Source of the DNA: Halobacillus mangrovi
GTDB lineage: Bacteria; Bacillota; Bacilli; Bacillales; Halobacillaceae
DNA: 64,000 nucleotides
Assembly (NCBI RefSeq): GCF_002097535.1
Contig: NZ_CP020772.1
Coordinates: 806,001 to 870,000 of the forward strand
Reading direction: 5' to 3'
Positions 33,665 through 42,693 of the stretch are shown piece by piece. The notes under the pieces were generated by a model. That model was not told the origin of the DNA and searched no databases. It worked only from the letters and a program-made list of their open reading frames with translations. Every line of letters begins with the position of its first letter. Position 1 is the first letter of the stretch. The translations under genes were made by a program, and so were the position numbers.

Positions 33665-34375
33665 ATGAAGATGATAGGAACTGTTCTTACTGCTACAATT
33701 ATTTTTTTGCTAGGTGCTTATCCACAGGAAATGTCTGCAGGCAAGGATTCAACCCTTGTGAAGTTTGCAGCTTTTGCTGAGGATGAGCAGCTTGAAGTGA
33801 ACGAATGGAAAGTCACCATTAAACAGCCTTTCGAAAGGAAGGATCTTGAAGCAAGAAAAAACGAACTTATCTCATATTTCGATGAAACAGAGATTAAAAC
33901 AGAGGATATGACAAATTCATCTAAAATCATCATAAAAAACACTCAGAAAAACACCATATTAAACGAAGTATTTATTTTGATCGTACCGAAAGAGAAAAGT
34001 ATGAGAGCAGAAATGGTTTATGTAGCAAGTGGACAGGGAACATCTTCAATGTCACCAGCGAGCATGTCGAAGCCACAAGATGTAAAAAGTCGTTTCTTTG
34101 GAGAAAAAGTCAATATTTTCTCTTGTCTTAAGGCGAAGTCTAGTGGTATTATAGATGATGTTTTAGTGTATCAAAAATTCAAACAGACATTTAACATTCA
34201 ACCAATAGACGAAGTAATTGAACACGGCTGGTCTAGCAGAACCGGATATACAAAAGAATGGGGACAAGCCATCCCTGTAGCTGGTGACCGTATGAACGTC
34301 CAGTTCGCTTCTAGAACTTTGGGCGGGGAGACAAACATCACTATTGGCACACCCATTATTACTGCTGAATATTAA
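33665..34375 (+). CDS. ywmB: YwmB family secreted protein
   Basis: The 236 aa protein has an N-terminal signal peptide (about 1-25) and a DUF1779 (TATA-box-binding-like fold) domain. Recognisable parts are WKVTIKQPFERKDLEARKNE, FGEKVNIFSCLKAKSSGIIDD and NVQFASRTLGGETNITIGTPIITAEY. It sits between ywzB and murAA, the fixed ywmB location, and is transcribed with the same polarity as murAA, 34 bases upstream. Its biological role is not established. Confidence 0.82.
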   Translation: MKMIGTVLTATIIFLLGAYPQEMSAGKDSTLVKFAAFAEDEQLEVNEWKVTIKQPFERKDLEARKNELISYFDETEIKTEDMTNSSKIIIKNTQKNTILNEVFILIVPKEKSMRAEMVYVASGQGTSSMSPASMSKPQDVKSRFFGEKVNIFSCLKAKSSGIIDDVLVYQKFKQTFNIQPIDEVIEHGWSSRTGYTKEWGQAIPVAGDRMNVQFASRTLGGETNITIGTPIITAEY

Positions 34376-34409
34376 TAATAATGAATATGGACGCGGAGGA
34401 GAATGAACC

Positions 34410-35720
34410 TTGGAAAAAATCATCGTCCGTGGTGGGAGGCAGCTGAATGGTACTGTGAAAGCCGAAGGTGCCAAGAATGCCGTACTGCCTGTCATCGCAG
34501 CAAGTATTATTGCAAGTGAAGGAAAAAGCGTTTTGCACGAAGTACCTGCTTTAGCAGATGTCTATACGATCAATGAAGTGATCAGACATATGAATGCAGA
34601 CGTAGAAGTTGATGGCAATACAGTAACCATTGATGCTTCTGGTGAATTGTCAACAGAAGCTCCAATAGAATATGTTCGTAAAATGCGCGCTTCTGTTCTC
34701 GTACTGGGACCGCTTTTGGCCCGCTATGGCCATGCTAAGGTTGCCCTGCCGGGAGGATGTGCCATTGGCTCACGCCCTATAGACCAGCACCTGAAAGGCT
34801 TTGAAGCTATGGGTGCCGAGGTGACAGTCGGAAATGGCTATATTGAAGCGGAAGTCAAAGGTCGCTTAAAGGGAGCCAAAATTTATTTCGATGTTCCTAG
34901 TGTCGGTGCTACAGAGAATGTCATGATGGCGGCTGCACTAGCCGACGGAAAGACAGTCCTTGAAAACTGTGCTAAGGAGCCTGAAATTGTAGATTTAGCG
35001 AACTATTTAAACAAAATGGGCGCTAAGATTGTAGGAGCTGGAACAGAAACGATCCGCATTGAAGGTGCAGAGAAATTAGTTGGTGCGACTCATACAATTA
35101 TCCCTGACCGTGTTGAAGCTGGAACCTTTATGGTAGCAGCTGCGATCACTGGAGGGAATGTGCTCGTTAAAGGTGCAATGCCAGAGCACTTGCGTTCTGT
35201 TATTTCCAAAATGGAAGAAATGGGAGTCACGATTAAGGAAGAAGAAGAAGGATTGCGTGTGATCGGTCCTGATATCTTGAAAGCGACTGATATTAAGACA
35301 ATGCCTCACCCAGGATTTCCTACGGATATGCAGTCTCAAATGATGGCGCTCATGCTTAACGCAGTAGGTACAAGTGTAATTACAGAAACTGTATTTGAAA
35401 ATCGTTTTATGCATGTAGAAGAATTCCGTCGTATGAACGCAAATATGAAGATAGAAGGCCGCAGTGTTATTGTGGAAGGTCCATCTGCGCTTCAAGGAGC
35501 TGAGGTGGCAGCTACAGACTTGCGAGCTGGAGCAGCTTTAGTGTTAGCCGGACTAGTTGCTGACGGTTATACTCGAGTAACTGAATTAAAACACCTGGAT
35601 CGCGGCTATGTAAACTTTACGGAAAAACTTGCTCAGCTAGGTGCAGATATTGAACGTGTTTTTGAAGGTGAATCCTACATCGAAGAGCAAGAAGCTAGTG
35701 AATCAGTTTCGACCTTATAA
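34410..35720 (+). CDS. murA: UDP-N-acetylglucosamine 1-carboxyvinyltransferase, main paralogue
   Basis: This is MurAA, catalysing enolpyruvyl transfer to UDP-GlcNAc at the start of peptidoglycan synthesis. The 436 aa protein has Lys22 ([13 protein letters not shown]) and Cys117 in [15 protein letters not shown]. The C terminus is extended by an acidic tail ([16 protein letters not shown]). A TTG start at 34410 follows GCGGAGGAG. It lies between ywmB and spoIID as in Bacillus subtilis, so this copy is murAA and the one at 5169 is murZ. Confidence 0.95.
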   Translation: MEKIIVRGGRQLNGTVKAEGAKNAVLPVIAASIIASEGKSVLHEVPALADVYTINEVIRHMNADVEVDGNTVTIDASGELSTEAPIEYVRKMRASVLVLGPLLARYGHAKVALPGGCAIGSRPIDQHLKGFEAMGAEVTVGNGYIEAEVKGRLKGAKIYFDVPSVGATENVMMAAALADGKTVLENCAKEPEIVDLANYLNKMGAKIVGAGTETIRIEGAEKLVGATHTIIPDRVEAGTFMVAAAITGGNVLVKGAMPEHLRSVISKMEEMGVTIKEEEEGLRVIGPDILKATDIKTMPHPGFPTDMQSQMMALMLNAVGTSVITETVFENRFMHVEEFRRMNANMKIEGRSVIVEGPSALQGAEVAATDLRAGAALVLAGLVADGYTRVTELKHLDRGYVNFTEKLAQLGADIERVFEGESYIEEQEASESVSTL

Positions 35721-35734
35721 TATACTCATCCAGT

Positions 35735-35778
35735 AGCTTGGTTGTTTCAATTTTTATTGAAATAACCGAGCTTTTTTA
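35735..35778 (+). terminator. murA terminator
   Basis: AGCTTGGTTGTTTCAA (35735-35750) pairs with TTGAAATAACCGAGCT (35757-35772), followed by TTTTT. Confidence 0.82.
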
Positions 35779-35846
35779 GTTCTATCATTTTTCCTTCTTG
35801 GATACATTTTAGTAGAGGGATCTACTATATGACCAGGAGGATGAGA

Positions 35847-36881
35847 ATGAGAAGACAAAAATGGCTGGGACTAATCGTAGCAAGTGGCCTGTTTATGGCT
35901 ATTCTTATTATTCCAACACTAATCGTCGTACCGTTCATCGGCTCTAACGAAGTCAATGTAGTCCAGGAAGCCCCAAGCACAAAAGAGGAGAGTGCAGGAG
36001 AGCTTTCAGAAGACTTATCATCCTTTTCCATTCGTGTATTGAGGAGTGGATCTGGGGAAGTGGAGAAAGTGCCGTTAGAAACTTACGTGGCTCGTGTTGT
36101 AGCCTCTGAAATGCCAGCGACCTTTGAGATTGAAGCATTAAAAGCTCAAGCCTTGGCAGCCCGAACTTACATTACAAGGCATTTGGTACAGGAAAGTGCA
36201 GTTTCAAGCGAAGCTGATGTAACAGATACGGTTAATCACCAAGTGTACAAAAACGATCAAGAGTTGAGACAGCAATGGCAAGACCGGTATGCAGCGAACA
36301 TGGAAAAAATTAATCAGGCTGTAAAAGCAACGGCTGGAGAGATCATCACGTATGAGCATCAGCCGATAACGGCAGCTTTCTTTTCAACAAGTAACGGTTA
36401 CACAGAAAATGCTGAAGATTATTGGGAGGATGAAATTCCATATTTAAGAAGCGTGGAGAGTCCATGGGATGAAGCCTCACCAAAATTTGTAGATCAGAAA
36501 GTGGTATCTTTAGAAGAATTACAGTCAAGTTTAGGTGTGGCCCTTAATACAGACTTAAGGAATACTAAGATGACAAAAACGGAAGGAAACCGGGTAGAAA
36601 AAGTTGTGTTCGGTGAGCAGGCGTTCTCTGGAAGAGAGATTCGTGAGAAATTGAGTTTGCCTTCCAGTGACTTTACGATTCAGCAAAAAGGAGACCATGT
36701 CATCTTTACGACGAAAGGGTATGGTCATGGAGTTGGAATGAGTCAATATGGAGCGAATGGAATGGCTATGAATGGAAAGAGTTATAAAGATATTGTACAC
36801 CACTATTATCAAAACACTGAGATCTCACCTATGAGTAAACAAACCGCATCACTCATGGAAGGTGAAAAGCCAGTAAATTAA
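35847..36881 (+). CDS. spoIID: Stage II sporulation protein D
   Basis: SpoIID is the mother-cell lytic transglycosylase of the DMP complex that thins septal peptidoglycan and drives engulfment. The 344 aa protein has one N-terminal membrane helix (about 7-32) and the SpoIID domain: VARVVASEMPATFEIEALKAQALAARTY (in part), STSNGYTENAEDYW and the C-terminal GYGHGVGMSQYGANGMA. The ATG at 35847 lies 7 bases after AGGAGG; the ATG at 35829 lies before that site. A sigma-E-like -10 (GATACATT, 35801-35808) is present, though its -35 is unclear. Confidence 0.95.
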   Translation: MRRQKWLGLIVASGLFMAILIIPTLIVVPFIGSNEVNVVQEAPSTKEESAGELSEDLSSFSIRVLRSGSGEVEKVPLETYVARVVASEMPATFEIEALKAQALAARTYITRHLVQESAVSSEADVTDTVNHQVYKNDQELRQQWQDRYAANMEKINQAVKATAGEIITYEHQPITAAFFSTSNGYTENAEDYWEDEIPYLRSVESPWDEASPKFVDQKVVSLEELQSSLGVALNTDLRNTKMTKTEGNRVEKVVFGEQAFSGREIREKLSLPSSDFTIQQKGDHVIFTTKGYGHGVGMSQYGANGMAMNGKSYKDIVHHYYQNTEISPMSKQTASLMEGEKPVN

Positions 36882-36882
36882 T

Positions 36883-36909
36883 AGGACCGCTTAAAGCGGT
36901 TCTTTTTTA
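36883..36909 (+). terminator. spoIID terminator
   Basis: AGGACCGCTT and AAGCGGTTCT form a tight hairpin (36883-36903), followed by TTTTTT. Confidence 0.78.
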
Positions 36910-37084
36910 TTGTCTAGGAATTTATAATATTTTTGAGTCGTTAACTAAAGGTGTCATAGGACGTGCGGAACTTAGTTGACTATTGATTAAATAACTAAGT
37001 CAGGCACAAACCCTCTTTGCTACTTGGCTTAAGCCGGCGCGATGATTGGGATTTTGGTTCGTTAAGAAAATTTTTCCTTAAAAT

Positions 37085-37113
37085 GTATAGAATTCCTCAT
37101 AAGTGTTCAGAAT
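37085..37113 (+). promoter_or_regulatory. Probable sigma-F promoter of spoIIQ
   Basis: GTATA (37085-37089), a 15-base spacer and GTTCAGAAT (37105-37113) match the sigma-F consensus closely. The predicted leader is very short, starting near the GAGGTGATG ribosome site. spoIIQ is a known sigma-F gene. Confidence 0.5.
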
Positions 37114-37132
37114 GGTTTTTGAGGTGATGAAC

Positions 37133-38065
37133 ATGAGAGAGGAAGGTAAGAAAAGCGTGACTAAATTAAAGTTTAAACGCTTGATGCGTAAGAAGTGGTT
37201 GTATCCAGCTTTGTATTTGTCGGTAGCAGCATTAGTTCTTGTAGGAGTATTTTGGTATCAGCAAAGTGCGAATAACGTAGGTGAGGAAGTTGCTGAGCAG
37301 CCTAAATCTGAAGTTCAAAATGAGTTTTCAACTCTTGATAATGAACAACAAGATTCAATGGCGGTTATGGGGCAGGATGAAAACTTACAAATGCCTGTCG
37401 CTGATGAAAAAGCAGCTACCATTGTAACAAAATTCTATGATTACGACGCTTCAGAAGAAGATCAAGAAAGTGCACTGGTTCTATACAACAATAAGTACTA
37501 TCAAAGTCAAGGTGTCGATATCACTAGAGAAGATGGGGAATCGTTCGAGGTTACCGCTGCTCTAAGTGGTAAGGTCACAGAAGTGAAGGAAGATCCATTG
37601 TACGGCAATGTGATTGAAATCACTCATGACAAAGATGTCACAACTGTATATGCTAGTCTAGATGATGTTCAAGTCCAAGCAGGATCAGAAGTTACTCAAG
37701 GTGATGTTCTAGGTGCAGCAGGGCAAAATTCATTCGGACAAGCTAGTGGCGTTCATGTACACTTCGAAGTTCGAAAAAATGGTGAGCCATTCAATCCTGA
37801 AAGCTTTTTTGGACAACCATTAAGCCAAATCAATGATAATGCGGAAGAAGGTTCTGAAACAGAAGGTGCACCAGAAGATGATGCAGCAGAAGAAAATGAA
37901 GCACCATCTCAAGATCCAGCTGATGAATCAGACCCGTCTGCCGAAGATAATCAAACAAACGAAGATGAACAACCAAATACAGAAGAAGATCCATCAGGTT
38001 CTGAAGATGAAGAACAAACACCTGATGAAGATAGCGCATCATCCATCTCTACAATTCAAACTTAA
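37133..38065 (+). CDS. spoIIQ: Stage II sporulation protein Q
   Basis: SpoIIQ is the forespore membrane protein that joins SpoIIIAH across the intermembrane space. The 310 aa protein has one membrane helix (about 23-42) and a LytM (peptidase M23) domain (about 95-220). The first zinc ligand is replaced (SQGVDIT instead of HxGVDI) while GVHVHFEV keeps the H-x-H pair, the same kind of loss known in Bacillus subtilis SpoIIQ. A long Glu/Asp/Pro-rich tail (about 225-300) is an addition typical of acidic proteomes. The ATG at 37133 follows GAGGTGATG. Confidence 0.92.
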   Translation: MREEGKKSVTKLKFKRLMRKKWLYPALYLSVAALVLVGVFWYQQSANNVGEEVAEQPKSEVQNEFSTLDNEQQDSMAVMGQDENLQMPVADEKAATIVTKFYDYDASEEDQESALVLYNNKYYQSQGVDITREDGESFEVTAALSGKVTEVKEDPLYGNVIEITHDKDVTTVYASLDDVQVQAGSEVTQGDVLGAAGQNSFGQASGVHVHFEVRKNGEPFNPESFFGQPLSQINDNAEEGSETEGAPEDDAAEENEAPSQDPADESDPSAEDNQTNEDEQPNTEEDPSGSEDEEQTPDEDSASSISTIQT

Positions 38066-38094
38066 AAATGAGGGAGCTTTCCCTCATTTTTTTT
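38065..38094 (+). terminator. spoIIQ terminator
   Basis: AAAATGAGGGA (38065-38075) pairs with TCCCTCATTTT (38080-38090), followed by TTTT. Confidence 0.85.
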
Positions 38095-38148
38095 GTGCCT
38101 AGAAATAAGCTGGATAGAAAGTTTCCCGTCTTCACTCTTACACATGTG

Positions 38149-38177
38149 GCATATCTTCACGGTTTTATTAATACAAT
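38149..38177 (+). promoter_or_regulatory. Sigma-E promoter of spoIIID
   Basis: GCATATC (38149-38155), a 14-base spacer and AATACAAT (38170-38177) fit the mother-cell sigma-E consensus (KMATATT, N14-15, CATACAHT) with one mismatch in each box. spoIIID is a sigma-E gene. Confidence 0.65.
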
Positions 38178-38314
38178 GAGGATAACCGAGCACTCGGTAA
38201 CATCCAGGGTGATCCAGCATGACAAACATCAAGAGTTAACCACCCACACATAAAAACATAAGCGCTTTCCTACGACCCACCCCCTTGGATAGTCAATCAC
38301 AGGAGGCGAGTGGA

Positions 38315-38596
38315 GTGCATGATTACATCAAAGAGAGGACCATCAAGATTGGAGAGCACATTATCGAAACAAAAAAAACGGTGAGAGTGATCGCCAAAGA
38401 GTTTGGCGTTTCAAAAAGTACGGTTCATAAAGATTTGACGGAGAGACTCCCGGAGGTGAATCCAGAGCTGGCAAAAGAAGTGAAAAAAATCCTGGATTAC
38501 CATAAGGAAATCCGGCATTTACGCGGCGGAGAAGCGACGAGACGGAAATATAAAGCACAGTTGTTAGACGAGAAGTCCGTTCAACCCCTTCACTGA
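38315..38596 (+). CDS. spoIIID: Sporulation transcription factor SpoIIID
   Basis: SpoIIID is a small mother-cell DNA-binding protein that activates and represses sigma-E genes. The 93 aa protein is nearly identical to the family in the helix-turn-helix core TVRVIAKEFGVSKSTVHKDL and the basic C-terminal LRGGEATRRKYK. The GTG at 38315 follows AGGAGG (38301-38306) by 8 bases and yields the normal HDYIKERTIKIGEHI N terminus. The longer ORF from 38285 would take in the ribosome site. Confidence 0.97.
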   Translation: MHDYIKERTIKIGEHIIETKKTVRVIAKEFGVSKSTVHKDLTERLPEVNPELAKEVKKILDYHKEIRHLRGGEATRRKYKAQLLDEKSVQPLH

Positions 38597-38879
38597 TACT
38601 TTAGATCCTCCTATTGTCAAAATTCCTCGATAAAGGTAACTTTTTTCATATTAGATGAGACGAATGTCGCAATACTGTGATAGAATATAGAATTAGATGT
38701 GTGAGTTTTTCAACTATACCGATAGCTATTTAAAGAATAGGGAAGACTAAATAGAAGGAGTAATTTCTCCTACCCCTTGAAGACATAGAAGGATTCAAAA
38801 GCTGCCCAGTGCAGGATTTGTGTCCTATTGTGTCTTTATGGGTATTTATGCTTTATACAATAGGGAGGATCTACAGGAC

Positions 38880-39878
38880 ATGTTTGCAAGAGATATAGGA
38901 ATAGACCTTGGTACAGCAAATGTGCTGATACATGTGAAGGGTAAAGGGATTGTTCTAAATGAACCGTCAGTAGTTGCTATGGACCGTAACACTGGTAAAG
39001 TGCTTGAAGTAGGTGAGGAAGCTCGTCGGATGGTAGGCCGTACGCCGGGTAACATTGAAGCCATCCGCCCACTGAAAGATGGGGTCATTGCAGACTTCGA
39101 TGTGACTGAAGCTATGCTCAAGCACTTTATCCAGAAAACAAATGTACGCGGATTCCTCTCGAAACCACGTATGTTGATTTGCTGTCCAACAAACATAACG
39201 AAAGTAGAGCAAAAAGCAATCAAAGAAGCTGCCGAAAAGTCAGGCGGTAAGAAAGTGTACTTAGAAGAAGAGCCGAAAATTGCTGCAATTGGTGCCGGGA
39301 TGGATATCTTTCAACCAAGCGGTAATATGGTTGTGGACATCGGTGGAGGTACGACGGATGTGGCCGTCCTTTCAATGGGGGATATCGTAACCGCGTCGTC
39401 CATTAAAATGGCAGGAGATAAATTTGACTACGAAATTCTCCAATACATTAAAAAAGAATATAAGCTCCTGATTGGAGAGCGAACGGCTGAAAATATTAAA
39501 ATTAGTGTAGCGACTGTATTCCCAGGGTCCCGCAATGAAGAAATTGAGATTCGAGGAAGAGACATGGTATCTGGTCTGCCAAGGACAATTTCTGTGAACT
39601 CTGCTGAAATAGAAAAGTCCCTTCGCGAATCGGTCCAGGTTATAGTTCAAGCTGCTAAGCAAGTACTGGAGCGTACGCCACCTGAATTATCCGCTGATAT
39701 TATTGATCGGGGCGTTATTATGACAGGAGGCGGAGCCCTGCTTCATGGAATCGATCAACTATTAGCAGAAGAGTTGAAGGTTCCGGTATTAGTAGCAGAG
39801 TCTCCGATGGATTGTGTAGCATCTGGAACAGGTATCATGCTTGAGAATATTGATAAACGCATTTCTACGAAGTATTAA
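38880..39878 (+). CDS. mbl: Rod shape-determining protein Mbl
   Basis: Mbl is an MreB-type actin that guides lateral cell-wall synthesis. The 332 aa protein has the actin-ATPase motifs DIGIDLGTANVLIHVKGKGI (phosphate 1), VVDIGGGTTDVAVLS (phosphate 2) and IMTGGGALLHGID (adenosine). The start MFARDIGIDLGTAN at ATG 38880 matches known Mbl; the ORF extension from 38820 is not conserved. Its place after spoIIID and before flhO is that of mbl rather than mreB or mreBH. Confidence 0.95.
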   Translation: MFARDIGIDLGTANVLIHVKGKGIVLNEPSVVAMDRNTGKVLEVGEEARRMVGRTPGNIEAIRPLKDGVIADFDVTEAMLKHFIQKTNVRGFLSKPRMLICCPTNITKVEQKAIKEAAEKSGGKKVYLEEEPKIAAIGAGMDIFQPSGNMVVDIGGGTTDVAVLSMGDIVTASSIKMAGDKFDYEILQYIKKEYKLLIGERTAENIKISVATVFPGSRNEEIEIRGRDMVSGLPRTISVNSAEIEKSLRESVQVIVQAAKQVLERTPPELSADIIDRGVIMTGGGALLHGIDQLLAEELKVPVLVAESPMDCVASGTGIMLENIDKRISTKY

Positions 39879-39914
39879 ACGTTCTAGGATACTTAGAAAG
39901 AAGGAGCGATAACC

Positions 39915-40739
39915 TTGTTAAGAGGATTCTACACAGCTGCTTCCGGAATGATGGCTAATCAGAGGATGCAAGAAACGTCATCGAATAACATGGCTAATGC
40001 ATACACTACAGGATATAAAGCCGATCAAGGCGCAATGAGGGCTTTTCCTGAGTTGTTGATTGAGCAAATGGGGACGAAGTCTTTACCTGTGTCAAAGGAC
40101 TTGAAGTTACCTGTGAGTAGAGATGTAGGATCCCTTAATACTGGTGTTTATTTACAAGAAGCTGTTCCTGCATTTACTCAAGGAGATATAAAGGAAACGG
40201 GGATTGGAATGGATCTAGCCCTCGTACAAAAAACAACCCCTGATGAAAATGGGATGGTTTTTTTCAATGTCCAAAATGAGTCGGGGGAAATCCGTTATAC
40301 CCGTAATGGGAATTTCACAGTAGATGGAGAAGGGTACTTAACAACGAATCAAGGATACTATGTGGTTGATCAAAATGGTGATCCTATCCAAACGGAAGGC
40401 ATGGAGTTTGCCGTGTCTGTCGATGGAGATTTATCCACAGGTGGACAAGTCAATCCTTTAGGCCTCTCTTATAGTTCTAACAGCCAAGATATGGTGAAAG
40501 AAGGAAACGGATTATACCGCCCTGGAAGTGAGGGGGGAGTGCTCGCTGAAGTGCGTGGGAACCCTGAAGTAAGGGTTGAACTCAAGCAAGGCTTCCTCGA
40601 AAACTCTAACGTAGATCCTGCTCGAACCATGACAGAGATGATGAATACATATCGCTCATTTGAAATGAATCAACGTGTACTCAAAGCTTATGATCAAAGC
40701 ATGCAAAAAGCGGTGACAGAGATAGCGAGACTACGCTAA
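39915..40739 (+). CDS. flhO: Flagellar hook-basal body protein FlhO
   Basis: FlhO is a rod/hook-family protein of the distal rod. The 274 aa product starts LRGFYTAASGMMANQRMQE, contains the N-terminal rod motif NNMANAYTTGYKA and ends with the family C terminus MTEMMNTYRSFEMNQRVLKAYDQ. A TTG start follows AAGGAG. It forms a pair with flhP, 15 bases downstream. Confidence 0.92.
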   Translation: MLRGFYTAASGMMANQRMQETSSNNMANAYTTGYKADQGAMRAFPELLIEQMGTKSLPVSKDLKLPVSRDVGSLNTGVYLQEAVPAFTQGDIKETGIGMDLALVQKTTPDENGMVFFNVQNESGEIRYTRNGNFTVDGEGYLTTNQGYYVVDQNGDPIQTEGMEFAVSVDGDLSTGGQVNPLGLSYSSNSQDMVKEGNGLYRPGSEGGVLAEVRGNPEVRVELKQGFLENSNVDPARTMTEMMNTYRSFEMNQRVLKAYDQSMQKAVTEIARLR

Positions 40740-40754
40740 GAGGAGTTGTCAGGA

Positions 40755-41579
40755 TTGATTAATCGTTCCATGAGCCAAGCGGCCGTAACGATGGGGCAGC
40801 TACAAAGTAAGATGGATGTAATCGGACATAACTTATCGAATGTGAATACACATGGATACAAGAGTAAAACATCAAGTTTCTCTTCTCTGTTATATCAACA
40901 AATGGATAACTTATCGCATTATGAAGGAGAAGCAAACAGGTTAACCCATGATGGAGTGAGGCTTGGAACAGGAGCAAAGTTAGGCATTACGAATGTTGAC
41001 CTCAGTCAGGGCAGCCTTCAAAATACAGGAAGAGCCTTAGATGTAGCATTGCTTGAGAACAATCACTTATTCGGATTACAAGTCCATACGGAAAATGGAA
41101 TGGATATTCAATATACACGATCGGGCAATTTTTATTTAAACCAAATGGATGACGGTTCAATGATATTGACTAATTCCGATGGTTACCCCGTTATGGGCAT
41201 AGATGGAAATGAAGTTCGAATAGAGAACGATTTCTCTGACATATCCATTGATAAGAACGGCAGGGTTGTAGTGACTCGAGGTGAAGGACAGTCAGTGGAA
41301 GCACAGTTAAATGTGGTTGAAGCTGTAAGACCTAGAACGCTTGAATCTGTTGGTAACAATCGATTTCGCCTACCAGATGGTGTCGCCGCAAATGAAGTAA
41401 TCACAGACGTTGTTCCGCAAGATATTCAACTGCAGAGTGAGACGTTAGAAGCATCAAATGTGAACATCTCAAACCAAATGACCGATATGCTGATGGCGCA
41501 GCGGGCCTACCAATTCAATGCGAAGTCGATTTCGACAAGTGATCAGATGATGGGGCTTGTCAATCAACTGAGATCATAA
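40755..41579 (+). CDS. flhP: Flagellar hook-basal body protein FlhP
   Basis: FlhP is the second distal-rod protein. The 274 aa product contains MDVIGHNLSNVNTHGYKSK near the N terminus and ends SNQMTDMLMAQRAYQFNAKSI (in part). The TTG at 40755 is chosen because AGGAG (40741-40745) lies 9 bases upstream; the TTG at 40746 directly abuts it. The resulting start INRSMSQAAVTM parallels Bacillus subtilis FlhP. It is encoded right after flhO. Confidence 0.92.
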   Translation: MINRSMSQAAVTMGQLQSKMDVIGHNLSNVNTHGYKSKTSSFSSLLYQQMDNLSHYEGEANRLTHDGVRLGTGAKLGITNVDLSQGSLQNTGRALDVALLENNHLFGLQVHTENGMDIQYTRSGNFYLNQMDDGSMILTNSDGYPVMGIDGNEVRIENDFSDISIDKNGRVVVTRGEGQSVEAQLNVVEAVRPRTLESVGNNRFRLPDGVAANEVITDVVPQDIQLQSETLEASNVNISNQMTDMLMAQRAYQFNAKSISTSDQMMGLVNQLRS

Positions 41580-41599
41580 ATGTAAGGAGCTTGACGATC

Positions 41600-41944
41600 A
41601 TGGCAACAGATCCTAATTCTAAAAGAAAGAATCTGACAAGAGAACAAAAGCGAAAAGCTTTGGACGAAGCAACGAAGCCGAAGGAAGCCAAGTCTAATAC
41701 AACAAAGATCAAGCAGCCTAAAGAGGAAAAAGAAAAGGTTTCAAAAGAGGAACGTCCTAAGAAAGCCCGTAGACGGATTCTCCCTATTTGGCTACGCATC
41801 ATTATTGTCCTTCTTCTTAGTGCACTTGCTTTAGTGTTAGGATTAATGGTTGGTTATGGTGTGCTTGGTGACGGCAAGCCTACAGATGCACTGAATTGGG
41901 AGACCTGGCAGCACATATGGGATATTGTCACCAAAACAGAATAA
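41600..41944 (+). CDS. EpuA-type small membrane protein (annotated in the family as DNA-directed RNA polymerase subunit beta)
   Basis: This 114 aa protein has a long lysine/glutamate-rich N-terminal region (about 1-57) and one membrane helix (about 63-84, IWLRIIIVLLLSALALVLGLM, in part). It ends GYGVLGDGKPTDALNWETWQHIWDIVTK, the signature of the EpuA domain. The family name refers to frequent labelling as RNA polymerase beta, but the protein is a small single-pass membrane protein of unclear function. The ATG at 41600 follows AAGGAG (41584-41589). It closes the mbl-flhOP group. Confidence 0.78.
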   Translation: MATDPNSKRKNLTREQKRKALDEATKPKEAKSNTTKIKQPKEEKEKVSKEERPKKARRRILPIWLRIIIVLLLSALALVLGLMVGYGVLGDGKPTDALNWETWQHIWDIVTKTE

Positions 41945-41984
41945 GCTCGTCCATTCATTATATGAAATGTACGGAAACGATATG

Positions 41985-42018
41985 AAAAGCATTGGTCATA
42001 GAAACCAATGCTTTTTTT
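41985..42018 (+). terminator. Terminator of the mbl-flhO-flhP group
   Basis: AAAAGCATTGGT (41985-41996) pairs perfectly with ACCAATGCTTTT (42004-42015), followed by TTT. Confidence 0.85.
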
Positions 42019-42148
42019 GGTACATATTTTTCAAAATTCATTGTGTCAATAAGATATTAGAAAGCATCCTTCTTCTACCTTCCATTAACGCCTCCTTCCT
42101 GAAGGCTCATGTTCGAGACTTTCTGGGTCCGTTGCGTGATAAGTATTA

Positions 42149-42274
42149 GGGTTGGCTGGAAAACAACTCGCTTTCCTGCGGGGGAACTGGCAAGCCTCCT
42201 CGTTCGCTGCGCTCTCTGTGGGGTCTCGCCTAGATCCTTCTCCCGCGGGAGTCTCGCTGTTTTCCACCCACCCC
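42149..42274 (-). repeat. Palindromic intergenic element, copy 1
   Basis: This 126-base element has imperfect terminal inverted repeats (GGGTTGGCTGGAAAACA at the left, TGTTTTCCACCCACCCC at the right). Next to them are inner blocks AACTCGCTTTCC and GAGTCTCGCT. Its reverse complement lines up over its whole length with copy 2 at 42571-42693, sharing GCGAGACTCC, GAGACCCC and GGAAAGCGAGT. No protein of known type is encoded. Such GC-rich palindromes are common in Bacillaceae intergenic space. Confidence 0.8.
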
Positions 42275-42302
42275 ATCTATTCTGTAGTGAACGGACCAAC
42301 AA

Positions 42303-42570
42303 TAGGAATGATAGGGCTCTATCAACTTAGAGCCCATAAAGTTTATTGAATAGGAATAAGACACGCGTGTACAGTTAAGTACATTACTGGACTGATATAC
42401 CGGAACTTGACGATATTTCCCGATTTCGCTGATCCAGACTAAATGCTGGTATATAGAAGAATTCTGACCAATTGAGCTCTAGCAATCTTATGTATGATCT
42501 TCTTGATGGCGGAGATGCTTTTCCAACTTAACTTCTTCATTTTGTGTTTCCGTTATTCCAAACAATCGGA
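42303..42570 (+). other. Non-coding stretch between the two palindromic elements
   Basis: I see no gene here. A small hairpin GGGCTCTA/TAGAGCCC lies near 42318-42335. The rest is AT-rich with no recognisable motif. Confidence 0.4.
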
Positions 42571-42693
42571 AGGAGGTCCGGGAAATGGCGAGACTCCTGT
42601 GGGATGAGCATGACAGGTGAGACCCCGGAGAGCGATAGCTCGAGAAGGCTCAGCGCATGCCCCGCGGAAAGCGAGTCATTTCCCGGACCTCCT
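42571..42693 (+). repeat. Palindromic intergenic element, copy 2 (opposite orientation)
   Basis: AGGAGGTCCGGGAAATG (42571-42587) and its exact reverse complement CATTTCCCGGACCTCCT (42677-42693) form perfect 17-base ends. The interior holds GGCGAGACTCCTGTGGG, GTGAGACCCCGGAGAGCG and CCCCGCGGAAAGCGAGT, homologous to copy 1 read on the other strand. Confidence 0.85.

Noticed and set aside
37833..38102. An 89-codon lysine-rich ORF overlapping the spoIIQ tail
   Set aside because: It is the shifted-frame reading of the repetitive acidic tail of spoIIQ and has no start signal.
42085..42349. Several 63-75 codon ORFs on both strands
   Set aside because: They arise from the palindromic element, which is open in several frames by base composition. 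No ribosome sites and no protein-like pattern.
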